DNA of 64,000 nt. Source: Ctenosaura bakeri. Lineage: Eukaryota; Chordata; Lepidosauria; Squamata; Iguanidae. Location of the stretch: the NCBI GenBank assembly GCA_948474755.1, contig CAOLHI010002552.1, positions 62,001 to 126,000 of the forward strand. Direction: 5' to 3'. The notes beneath the pieces were generated by a model. It made no database searches, was not told where the DNA came from, and saw only the letters and a program-made list of their open reading frames with translations. Each line of letters opens with the position of its first letter. Position 1 is the stretch's first letter. Below, one piece after another: positions 54,848 through 64,000 of this stretch. The position numbers and the translations under genes are program-made.

Positions 54848-55005
54848 GGACATTTCCACACTACACTCCTATACCACGATGATTCCACTTTCAACATTCT
54901 ATGGAATCCTGGGGTTTTCAGTTTGCAGAAACTGCTAACTCCAGGATTCCATAGCATGTTGGAAGTGGAATAATCGCGCTATAAGAGTGTAGTGCGGGAA
55001 TGGCC
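54848..55005. mobile_element. palindromic MITE, family 1, upstream of DUSP1
   Basis: TTA flanks both sides (54845-54847 and 55006-55008). Arms of about 75 bp meet at GTTTTCAGTTTGCAGAAACT. Ends GGACATTTCCACACTACACT and GTAGTGCGGGAATGGCC. It sits about 480 bp upstream of the predicted DUSP1 transcription start. Confidence 0.93.
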
Positions 55006-55026
55006 TTAATTGCCATATCTCTAAAA

Positions 55027-55111
55027 CAGTGGTTCTCAACCTTCCTAATGCCGCGACCCCTTAATACAGTTCCTCATGTTGTGGTGACCCCCAACCATAA
55101 AATTATTTTTT

Positions 55112-55151
<40 letters not shown>

Positions 55152-55348
55152 TATTATTTAGTTAGTTAGTTATTTCCAACATCGAATAGATTGGAAACAC
55201 TGCCCTAAATCACTGCTCTGGATAGACTTCTAATGCCTAAAAACTGGCAACCCTCCAGTATATGTATTTTCCAATGGTCTTAGGCGACCCCTGTGAAAGG
55301 GTCGTTCAACCCCCAAAGGGGTCGTGACCCACAGGTTGAGAACCACTG
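55027..55348 (-). mobile_element. SPIN-like hAT MITE
   Basis: Terminal inverted repeats CAGTGGTTCTCAACCT and AGGTTGAGAACCACTG bound the unit. Flanks CTCTAAAA (55019-55026) and TTCTAAAA (55349-55356) fit the 8-bp duplication of hAT elements with one mismatch. Subterminal parts AATGCCGCGACCCCTTAATA, CAGTTCCTCATGTTGTGGTG on one side and TCTTAGGCGACCCCTGTGAA, AGGGTCGTTC on the other match SPIN elements as I know them. The interior has a (TTTC)n expansion at 55108-55152. No transposase. Confidence 0.9.
55108..55152 (+). repeat. (TTTC)n microsatellite in SPIN-like element
   Basis: About 11 TTTC units inside the element. Confidence 0.97.
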
Positions 55349-55512
55349 TTCTAAAACATCCAGCGTAAGGAAACACTTTTGGTTTTGCTCTGCAGAAGGG
55401 TTATGGGAAGAGCGTGGAGAAGGATTTGACAGGGCTGTGGCCCTCCATGCACAGATGCACTTAAGCACTTTTGGACTCTGGGTATGATGCGGGAAAGGCT
55501 TCTTTAGATGCC

Positions 55513-55687
55513 TGTTGGTTTTGTGTGCCTTCAAGTCTTTTCCAACTTACCACAGCCCTATCTCAGGGCTTTCCGTGGCTGAGAGTGTGTGAGGCACCCA
55601 AGGTCACTCAGTGAGTTTCCATGGCTGAGTGAGCAATCCAGCTCTGGTCTCCAGGGTCATAGTCCAACGCTCAAACCACTAGGTGCC
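55513..55687 (-). mobile_element. tRNA-derived SINE with BovB-like tail, reverse orientation
   Basis: TTGTGTGCCTTCAAGTCTTT, reversed tail; CACCCAAGGTCACTCAGTGA middle; CCAACGCTCAAACCACTAGG reversed head. Confidence 0.85.
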
Positions 55688-56847
55688 TAGTCTGTTGTAT
55701 TTTGGGCCCCTTTTGCTCATTCTGTTTTGAGTGGGACTCTGGATTCACACCACAAAGTCCTGCTGTAATAGTACCACTTGTGTCCAGGTTAAACTCAGAG
55801 TTTGGATGGCAACTGCATACTCTTGCCAGGGGAGATGTGATATACCACCGTTACTTTCTGCAGTGGATTTTAAATTTTTTTGTTTGTTAGTCTTATAGTT
55901 CCATTGAACTCTTACTTTTGCTGCCACAGATCACATCACAACTCCCTCGATAATTGTTTTTTCACTATTGGTGTTCATCATCCATGTCCATGGGAAAAAC
56001 TGAAACAAATATGAATATATACATATAAAAATTGAGGTTGCCTCCGTTGTCCATTCATTTGTTCCTCTTGAATAGTTACAAAACAGAAAACCCTTTAGTT
56101 GTTTTTCTTTTAAGAATCCACGGTATGAACAGTAGTTCTCTGATTCCTGCAAAAATCTGATGTAGATATGTGCATTTCAAACCAACCACATAGTGAAAAT
56201 TTAACAGCATGTGTCAAAGTTCTAACAGACACTGCTACATAATTAAACACAAATTTACCATAAGCTCTTCCCTCTTTCTTTTAAGTGAACTGCATTTTAA
56301 AAAGAAAAGAAATCTAGCTTAGCCATTGCTGGGAATGGGATATTTTATTTGTTTCTGAGGCAAATTAGCACAGATGTCTCAACAGCTCCATTTGGCAGAA
56401 AACATGAACACCATTTTATATGCTGCTTGGACACACTAAAACACCATTCTCCATTTCAATAGGGTTAGGCCATCTTTGGGGAACATAAACATATATTACA
56501 TATTGTGTGCATATAACACATTCATTTTGTGCTCTTGGAGAGTGCCAAAGGGAACAAACAATCTGGAAAAAGAAGAATAGCAGCATCATTCCCCATTTCC
56601 CAAACAGTATGTCTGAGGTTTGATAAAACTATTAATTACACCTGTCACAACCTGCTCTGGTTTATATCCAACAGCATTTGTTGGTAGCATTTAGAATCAG
56701 ATTAATTCTTCTCAGGGTTAGGATATTTTGAGGTTGTTCTCAAGGGCCACAAACCAGAGGCAAGTAAGATTAAAGCAAGATAAAGTAAAGTAAAATATCA
56801 TTGAGTCAAGACAGTTGTGACTCATCCATGGCCCATTCACTTAAGGG
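55688..56847. other. unannotated, repeat-poor stretch upstream of DUSP1
   Basis: More than 1 kb without a recognised repeat or gene, AT-rich from 56160. Confidence 0.5.
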
Positions 56848-57262
56848 CCCTGTCATACTACAGAATTATGACACTATGATACCACATTAACAGTCATAGT
56901 TCCATGCTATAGAACCCTAAGATTGGCAGTTTCAGGAGGGGTATTAAGATCCAGTGTAGTGTAGTTGTTTGAGCATTGGACTATGGCCTTGGAGATTAGT
57001 GTTCAATTCCCTGCTCAGCCATGGAAACCCACTGGGAGACATTGGGTGCATCACACACTCTCAGCCCCAGAAAAGCCTGTGATTAGGTTCACCTTAGGGT
57101 CCCTATAAGTTGTGAATGACTCAAAGGCATGCAACAACAACATTATTTAGGATTTCTCAGCCAGAGAGCATTTCTGGTGCCTCTGACCAAACTACAGACC
57201 CCAGAATTCCACAGGACGCAGCCATGGCAGTTCAAGTAGAATCAGAGTGCTGTGACTATGGA
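56848..57262. mobile_element. palindromic MITE, family 2, split by a SINE
   Basis: Left half GGGCCCTGTCATACTACAGA, AATTATGACACTATGATACC, TTTCAGGAGGGGTATTAAGA. Right half GATTTCTCAGCCAGAGAGCA, CTGACCAAACTACAGACCCC, GCAGCCATGGCAGTTCAAGT. The halves join as one element when 56948-57146 is removed. Confidence 0.85.
56948..57146 (+). mobile_element. tRNA-derived SINE with BovB-like tail, nested in MITE
   Basis: ATCCAGTGTAGTGTAGTTGT head, GTTCAATTCCC box B, CCATGGAAACCCACTGGGAG middle, TATAAGTTGTGAATGACTCA and AAGGCATGCAACAACAAC tail. Flanks TATTAAGA and TATTTAGGA look like a diverged target duplication. Confidence 0.88.
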
Positions 57263-57914
57263 AGGATTCTAAAACTGAAGGTAAGCAGAACTAACTATCT
57301 GGAATGCAGACATGATATTTCTTGAATTCCCTGTAATGGAAAGAACCTCAGCATAAATAGCCTTGGGGAATACTGAATCTGGAACATAATTTCTTCTTTG
57401 TTAAGTGGCTCCACAAATGTAACCATATACAACACATCTGAAGTCTTGAAGAAATCCAAACTTGGTAAAAAAAAAAAAGTTGTTATGACGCTAATCCTCT
57501 TGCCCACCTGCACCTCCACCCCCGCCACGTTATGTTCCTCTGTGGGATTCCTTCCTTATTAACACATAAGAACAGAAGTAGGCAAATGTGACAAATGAGA
57601 GGGGGCTGTTTTCTGCCCAGGAACCCTTCAGGGAACACATAGAGTGAAAAAAAAGAAGTAGATGGAAGGACTTTGAAATGAAGGTGGTAGTGGTGGTGGT
57701 TTTAGTGTTAAACAGTGAAAGGAAAATCTTGCAACTTATTTAAAAGGTGAATTGTCATTCTGGAGAGCAATTCATTTTTTGGGTTGGGTCTTTGAGGGTA
57801 ATTTCGGGTCACAAGAAAAGACTTGGAGACTACCTGTACACGTGTTTCCAGGGCTGTATTTTGCCCTCCCTGCGTTAGAAGGAAAAAACTTGCCATGTTG
57901 GAGTTCATCTAAGA
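57263..57914. other. unannotated intergenic stretch
   Basis: No gene or clear repeat was recognised. Confidence 0.45.
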
Positions 57915-58102
57915 CAGTACTGCTCAAAGTGATGGTCCCTGGACCAGCAGCAATCCCTGAGCCACTGACTGCTGGTCCCTGGCAAGTTTCCAGGAAAGGA
58001 AAAAAAAATTGTACCCAATGGCACAAATTTAGTCCTGGTTCCTGGCACACTGGGGGAAAGAAAACTACTGGTTTGCCACATTGGATGCCCTGAGAAGCAC
58101 CG
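57915..58102. mobile_element. hAT-type MITE
   Basis: Starts CAGTACTGCTCAAAGTGATG and ends CTGAGAAGCACCG, an imperfect inverted pair of hAT style. Flanks ATCTAAGA and ATCCAATA match at six of eight bases. Inside, GGTCCCTGGACCAGCAGCAA and CTGGTCCCTGGCAAG repeat. Confidence 0.65.
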
Positions 58103-58291
58103 ATCCAATACACATCTCAGAGGCAGGAAGCATCTGGCAACTGTTTTCTAGACTGTAGCTTACCTTAATACTCTCATTACTGAATATGGGTATGGTTCAT
58201 TCTCTTTGCTTTTTCTAAAAAATGTAACAGTTTGGATTTTGTTTGTTTCCTTTACAAGAACAAAACTATTATTCAAGGACTTCTGTGACAG

Positions 58292-58415
58292 AGGGACCTT
58301 TCACACCACATAATTATGTCACTCTGATTCTACTTTCCAGGCTTCCGGGATTCCCTAGGATGCAACCATGGCAGTTACAGTGGATGCACGATGCTATAAC
58401 TGTAAAGTTTGAAAG
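58292..58415. mobile_element. palindromic MITE, family 2, deletion derivative
   Basis: Ends GGGACCTTTCACACCACATA and GATGCTATAACTGTAAAGTT; the inner CTTCCGGGATTCCCTAGGAT and GCAACCATGGCAGTTACAGT are kept. The centre is missing. Confidence 0.75.
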
Positions 58416-58905
58416 AGTGCAGAAAGAAAACTGTTCATAATCTTTTAAGGCCCTTTAACACTGGAGGAAGAGAGGAGTTTTCAGTTTATTAAGAAGATGG
58501 CACAGATATTGATTTCCACTGCATTTTGACCAGCTAGTGCTGACCTAAGCTCTCTTCCTGTGCTGCAGTAGTTTCAACAGAAGATTTTTAAATGTTAATA
58601 GTGTTGTGTGCAGTGGCGTGGGGCGGGGGGAAACACTTTCAAGAATTAATTCTGCCATGCACCCTTAGGAGCGTTTGAGAGAGTTGCAGTCTTCCCCCAA
58701 AATTATCCACTATATGCATATTAGTGATAGAGGGGAGAAAGCCTCTCATTGTGGGAGGATTTCTCCAAACACAACTGCGGCACAACTAGCATTGGCCTGG
58801 GGCTGGGGTTGCAGCCTACAGAAGGACAGATCAGTCTTCTCCTTTATTGTTCCCCTACACAAAAAAATGGATGCTTTTGTGGAGGTGCATGAATGCATGA
58901 TAAAG
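58416..58905. other. unannotated intergenic stretch
   Basis: No gene or clear repeat was recognised. Confidence 0.45.
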
Positions 58906-59132
58906 GACCTAAATACCCTAAAGGCACCAGATCCTGTCTGATCTTTGAAGCTAAGCATGGTCAGCCCTGGTTAATACTTGGATGGAAAACCACCAGTGAA
59001 TGCCAGGTGTTGTAGGCTATATAGAGGAAGCAACTGGCAAAATCACTTCTGAGAATTCCTTGCCTAAGAAAACCCTATGAAATCCATGAAGTCACCATTA
59101 AGTTCACAAGCAACTTGAAGGCACATACTTAC
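58906..59132 (+). mobile_element. 5S rRNA-derived SINE with BovB-like tail, near full length
   Basis: ACCTAAATACCCTAAAGGCA, CCAGATCCTGTCTGATCTTT, GAAGCTAAGCATGGTCAGCC and TTAATACTTGGATGGAAAAC follow 5S rRNA from near its 5' end, so both control boxes are represented in mutated form. Then GAGGAAGCAACTGGCAAAAT, CTTGCCTAAGAAAACCCTAT and the tail CAAGCAACTTGAAGGCACAT. Not a functional 5S gene. Confidence 0.9.
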
Positions 59133-59276
59133 ACATGGATGCATGGGGAATGTCTCAGAGAGATGCATAAGACAGTTCCACTTACTTTTGGCTTTGTCCT
59201 TGTCCACTGCTGGGATCATCACCACCTCGTTGAAGCTGGTCATGGGGAAATTAAGTGATCTTTTTCTCCTGACTCT

Positions 59277-59333
59277 TCTTTCCTTCCTTCCTTCCTTCCT
59301 TCCTTCCTTCCTTCCTTCCTTCCTTCCTTCCTT
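59277..59333 (+). repeat. (TTCC)n microsatellite
   Basis: About 13 TTCC units. The 159-residue ORF spanning 59143-59622 is built across it and is not a gene. Confidence 0.98.
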
Positions 59334-60342
59334 TTTGATGATTAATTATTTCCCTTTGCTTTGTGACATCTTGCATGAATCTTCTCTCATTTTTTTCTTC
59401 TTATTATTTTGTTTTTACCTTTTTATCTGCCATCTATTCACATGTCACTTTCTGTTCCACTGTTTCCACCCAAGAGTATGTTTTCATTCATTGAAACATT
59501 CACAAATTAGTTTAGATTCCCTTCAAGCAAAATCGCCACCCTTTTTTAGAACATTCCAGAATATTCTTCACTTTCTTGGTGTTTCTTTCCTTTCCATGAA
59601 TAGTAGACAACTGTCTGTTTGAGAACTTTGATAACACTCCCCTACTGGCATAAGCAAACATCAGTATGGCTTCTTTCCAGTCTTAATCTTATCAAAAGCA
59701 ACACAAACATCCAGATTCTTCTATTTATTTGATAATGTTCACTTTATTATTGCTTTGCAAGTCTCATAACACACTGAATCATAAATATGTGCTGAATCAT
59801 GGGGACTAAGGATATACTTTTTATTTCAACAATTCTGATATATTTCAGAATTTATTGTAAGGCTTTATTCACTTTAAACTTCAAGTAGGCTTACCTCCTA
59901 ACATGCAAATTGGCAGTCTTCTGTAACCGATTGTTCAATTGTCTCCATTCAGCAGATTCAGTCCCAAGATTCTAGATTCAAAGCCAGTACAGATTTTGTT
60001 TTCTTAGAAATAAATATGGCCATGCTTACACTTTTTCATTTCTATTTATTTATGCATTTTTATTTCTTTTTACTGTTGATATTGTTATTATAACCACACC
60101 AGGATTTAGTGACAGACTGCAAACTAAAAACATCATATGTTCTGGGAATGAATTTTACACATAAACCCTCCCCAAATGTTTATGAAAGCAGTGTTGGCCA
60201 TTTTAAAATTAAAGTTCTTAGCAAGCAGGTTACTTCCCCTAATCACACCATCAGACCTCATGAAAGGAGAGAACAATGAGAGCAGAGTCCACCAGTCAGC
60301 ATGTTTTTAGGAGCTTTGTGAAATCTAAAATCACAAAACTAA
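59334..60342. other. unannotated, repeat-poor AT-rich stretch
   Basis: No gene or classified repeat was recognised over about 1 kb. Confidence 0.45.
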
Positions 60343-60540
60343 GGCCATTTCCACACTAGACTGTTATAGTGCTATCATTCTACTTTCAATATCCTATGGA
60401 ATCCTAGGGTTTGCAAGTTTAGGGAGGGGCCTTTGAAGTTTTGTTTTTTTGAGGCCCTTCCCTAAACTGCAAACCCCAGGATTCCATAGGATATTGAAAG
60501 CGGAATGATAGCACTATAACAGTCTAGTGCGGAAATGGCC
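60343..60540. mobile_element. palindromic MITE, family 1
   Basis: TAA on both sides (60340-60342 and 60541-60543). Ends GGCCATTTCCACACTAGACT and TAGTGCGGAAATGGCC. Arms match well; the turn is GGGAGGGGCCTTTG against GAGGCCCTTCCC with a T-rich loop. Confidence 0.95.
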
Positions 60541-61264
60541 TAAGAATAAAATCATGATAATATATTCATTTATTTTAGAAAAGAGATCAAGGAGCAGTAT
60601 TTGTTTTGATATTATGCAAGTGAAGGCAAAGTGTGAACCTGCAATTCAAATGTTATTTTCATAGAAAGTTCATGAATTTAAACCAATCTAATGAGTCTGG
60701 GTACTTAAGGAACCCTACTGGGACAATAGTTAAAAGAATAATTCTTTTTTGGAAGGGAGATGATGAATGTTCGTTAACCATGCTTTTGAAATCGCTCTGC
60801 TCATTATGAATTAGAGTGGGTGAAACTCTTTGACTTTCCCACATACCACAAATAGTATTTTCATCAAGAAGGCTGTTGTAAAGCTTGAACATCTAGAATT
60901 CTCTTGTATTAACCATGCCTACATAGATGTCTTTTAGAAAAGCATTAACAATTGCAGGAATTATTAGCTAACCACTAGTGAAGAACTGAATCCAAAACCA
61001 ATTTTAAACAGTAGGCATAATCCTGAGGTTGCTACACATAGTTTATTGTCTTCACTCTGGAAAGCCTCCCACATACTGACTCTAAATGAAGGCCAGTTTA
61101 CGTAACCCTTGGGAAAATGGCCAACTTATTTTCAGTTCAGGCCAACAGCTCAGATGGAAGCAGGCACAGACAGGGCAAAGTAACTCCTTAGCAGAGCATT
61201 CATAAGGGCAAACTGCTGCTCAGCATCCACAATGCAACCCAAAAGCCTAGGTTAGAATAAGCTT
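60541..61264. other. unannotated intergenic stretch
   Basis: No gene or clear repeat was recognised. Confidence 0.45.
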
Positions 61265-61380
61265 TCCCAATTGAGTGCCCATCAGATGTTTTGGACTGAA
61301 ATCAACCATCATTCTCAGCCAGTACACTGGTTGTGGATGATGGACATTGTAGTTGAACACATCTGGAGATATGACAGGTG
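61265..61380. mobile_element. palindromic element, family 5, complete
   Basis: TTCCCAATTGAGTGCCCATC, AGATGTTTTGGACTGAAATC, CATCATTCTCAGCC pair with GGTTGTGGATGATGGACATT, GTAGTTGAACACATCTGGAG. Confidence 0.75.
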
Positions 61381-62902
61381 ATGGGTCAGAAGTGTTTTTG
61401 GACTGTATCATTTAGATTACAAATAGCAATGGTGGTGATCTCAGATTTAGATACTCCCTTATTTGTGGCACTGGACAAGGAGGACCACTATACTTGGAAA
61501 ATTACTGTGTAAGAGTATGGGTTGGGACAGAAACCTTTGCCATGGTGTTTATGTGCAGCTGTTCTTTCTGAAATATGGAGGGCCATTCAAGCAAGAGATG
61601 TGCCAGTGTAGAATAACGGTTAGATCAGGGTGGACAGTAGATCCACCCAGCTGAATTGGGAGCCCTGCTGTTGCTGAACTAGGATATGGACTGGGAGAGT
61701 TCCCACTCAGTGTGGAATAGCTGCAGGGGAAGCAGCAGTAAAATCCAGAATGGATTTGCCCCCCTTGTGGCAGCAGATCCACTAGTCATTCCTGGGTTAG
61801 AGGATTAGACTAGTACTGAAGACTATCAGTGAGCCAGTCATTCTCTTTCAGCCTAACCCAATTGACAAAGACATTGTGAGGATAAATATGGGGAGGAAGA
61901 GGATCATTTAAGCCAGGGCTGAGCAACTGAAAAGGGGTGGAACTATTTTATCTCTGAACCCCCAACCCCCACCCCGCCAGCAACCTACATAGTCACATTT
62001 CAATATACTGGAAGTCATATAGCATCATTTCTAACCATCATTTTGTCTGACTTTGGCCTTTTAATTTTTTTTCTAATGATGGGTGGACTATGGGGGTGGG
62101 ATATATAAACTGCCATATTTGCAGCTGGTTTGGGATGCTTTGAAGTAGTTTTGGAACACCCCCCCCTTAAAAATCAGCATAAATTTTGTTTTAAAAATTT
62201 GGTCTTGGGGCTTTGCAGGGTCAAGAGGCTGTACTTTGGAGCATACATCTGGCCTATGGGCCACACTTTGGTCACCCCATGCCATGTTGGAGTTTCTTAG
62301 AAGAAAAGGCTGGATAAAAATGTAACATATTAATTAATTAATCAATCAATATAAATAATACCCCCACCTGTATTCTGAATTGGTACAATGTGGGAAAATG
62401 GGTATTTTTTTTCATCCTTGCCATAATTCTTTATAAAGGGAGATATAATGCCTACTTTCAGTTGTGATTCAGAACTGCCACTCCACCACCTCTAAGCCGG
62501 GGCCAAACTTAGTGGTGGTGCTTTTGTCTGTTGCTCATATTGTTGTTATCATGCATATTTCTGTAAAACCATTGACTTATTAACATTACTGGTATTTTGA
62601 ATCCTCAGAAGGCAGAATGCAACGATGTGGCATATTTCTCAAGCCTCTTGAATACTTCATTTGCTGTTTTGAGGAAGAAAGTCTGAAGGGGACCTCTACT
62701 CCCATACACTTGAAAGTAGCTAGAACAAAGCCTCCATGTGCCTGGAAACCACAATAAAGACCCAATTCATGTCTAAGCAAAAGCAAGAAGACCCCCGCTC
62801 CCTTCATACCTCCTTTCTCAATATAGGAAAGACTGGGTTGGGGGAGCAAAAGAGACAGGCATTGCATACACACCCACATCCCCACTTTTAGTTTTGTTTG
62901 TT
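61381..62902. other. mostly unannotated; SINE fragment at 61838-61915 and repeat tail at 62320-62350
   Basis: TTCTCTTTCAGCCTAACCCA and CATTGTGAGGATAAATATGG are the 3' part of an ACA/Squam1-type SINE. An ATTAATTAATTAATCAATCA tail lies near 62328. No gene was recognised. Confidence 0.45.
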
Positions 62903-63022
62903 TGAGCCAGCTGAAACTCATTGGGTGATCTTGGGTGTGTTATACACTCTCAGCCCCAGAAAACCCTGTAATAGGTTTGCCATAAGTCAGAAATGACTTG
63001 AAGGCACACAGTAACAACAAGA
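62903..63022 (+). mobile_element. tRNA-derived SINE with BovB-like tail, internally deleted
   Basis: GAGCCAGCTGAAACTCATTG joins the first bases of the head straight to the middle block, so most of the tRNA part is missing. Tail CATAAGTCAGAAATGACTTG then AAGGCACACAGTAACAAC is intact. Confidence 0.82.
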
Positions 63023-63079
63023 ACTTCTGATCTCACATCCTAGAGGGTAAGACCCAAACCAAGAATTCGAACATGTAAA

Positions 63080-63310
63080 AGAAAGAGGGATTTAACTAAA
63101 TGTTATGAAGGCCCTCCTAACAGTGTTTGTAGTTTGGAACAACCTGCCTCTGAATTTGGTGAAGCGTCCTGAATTGCAAGTTTTCAAGTCAGAGGCTACA
63201 TGAAGATTTATGAGAGATGCTGTAGTGGCAGATTCTCTATATCAGCAGCGGAGGAGATTAGATGCCCTGTGAGTTACCTTCCAGCTATTCTACTATCCAT
63301 CAGACCATGG
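63080..63310 (+). mobile_element. CR1 LINE C-terminal fragment
   Basis: CTAACAGTGTTTGTAGTTTG, GAACAACCTGCCTCTGAATT, TTTTCAAGTCAGAGGCTACA and CTGTGAGTTACCTTCCAGCT follow the CR1 ORF2 end and 3' UTR order. Confidence 0.6.
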
Positions 63311-64000
63311 AAATGGAAAGAGGAAAGTAAGTTAAAATGAGAGGAAGGCAGCAACATTCTTACAATAATTCTTCACTTTATCTCTTTGTTATTACTTCTT
63401 TTTAAAGGTCATTGAGACAGAGGGGGAAAAAAGAAAAGATGTAAAAAAAAACACCCAGATTTTAATGTTAAAGTAACATTTAAAAAACTCTAGTGACTTA
63501 GGTTTGGGCTGGATTTCCTTCCTGGCTGAATGAAAGCCAGGAAATTCAAAGTCGATTTGCTGTTTCTCAAATGATCAGCCCTTAAAAAAGATATTAACAT
63601 TAGCAGCACAATTGTACAAGAGATGCAATGAAAAGCACTCTGATGTAGGAGCTAGAGTAGTGTCTGTTTATTCTGAGCATATGGGGAATTTTTAGAATTT
63701 GGTATAGATTTATATGTGAATCAGGAGACTCAGTCTGTCTCTTTTTGTCTCCCTCTCTCTCCTTCCTCATGTTTCATTTTCAACCTTGCTTCCCCTGCTG
63801 TCCCAAAACATTTGACAGGCATATTGACCAGTAAATCTTATGTTGATTTAGTCATGGTTAGCTAGCGGCTTTTATGGCAGTGGGCTGATCAATCCACTCT
63901 GGGTTTAACTCTGAGCTTCAAAGGACTCTGAGGTGCTAAACCCTATCCCCCAAACAGGTTCCACACCTCCTTAAAAGTTCAGGCTACAGCTCAGAATAAA
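63311..64000. other. unannotated intergenic stretch
   Basis: No gene or clear repeat was recognised up to the window end. Confidence 0.45.

Noticed and set aside
58906..59010. Possible 5S rRNA gene
   Set aside because: The 5S part is mutated in its control boxes and is followed by a SINE body and BovB-like tail, so it is a retroposon.
59143..59622. 159-residue ORF rich in Leu, Pro, Ser and Phe
   Set aside because: Runs through the (TTCC)n microsatellite, which gives a repeated LPSF peptide. No support as a gene.

Overview
This window is vertebrate nuclear DNA, most likely from a squamate reptile (lizard or snake). It holds an intron-containing, CpG-island gene inside tens of kilobases of intergenic sequence. 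The repeat mix is squamate-like: tRNA-headed SINEs with BovB-like tails (Sauria-SINE type), 5S-rRNA-headed SINEs with the same tail, CR1 and L2-like LINE fragments, an RTE/BovB fragment, MIR-like relics, solo LTRs, a SPIN-type hAT element and very many palindromic MITEs. The species assignment is an inference from these families and from the encoded protein.

Only one protein-coding gene can be supported: DUSP1 (MKP-1), on the minus strand. Its coding exons are 54050-53681, 53111-52963, 52714-52495 and 51939-51569. All three introns are GT-AG. The joined frame is 1110 nt, giving 369 residues, with rhodanese-like and dual-specificity phosphatase domains and an intact catalytic site. A TATA box, CRE-like and E-box sites and a CpG island lie at its 5' end. 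A 3' UTR of about 0.7 kb carries AU-rich elements and a polyadenylation signal at 50840-50845.

Layout: 1-50.8 kb is intergenic and repeat-rich. 50.8-54.4 kb is DUSP1 with its promoter. 54.4-64 kb is upstream intergenic DNA with a MITE at 54848-55005, a SPIN-like hAT element at 55027-55348, several SINEs and further MITEs. No exon of any neighbouring gene was recognised. Long ORFs outside DUSP1 fall in repeats, in the CpG island antisense to DUSP1, or in sequence with no recognisable protein.

The most notable structure is not a gene. It is a family of near-perfectly palindromic elements of about 115-205 bp, with at least 13 copies, two of them in DUSP1 intron 1 and one about 0.5 kb upstream of its promoter. 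Seven copies are flanked by matching 3-bp duplications (TAA, TTA, TGT, TTT, ATA), which suggests a PIF/Harbinger-like origin. Two solo LTRs of one family in opposite orientation, each with its own 4-bp target duplication, are also well supported.
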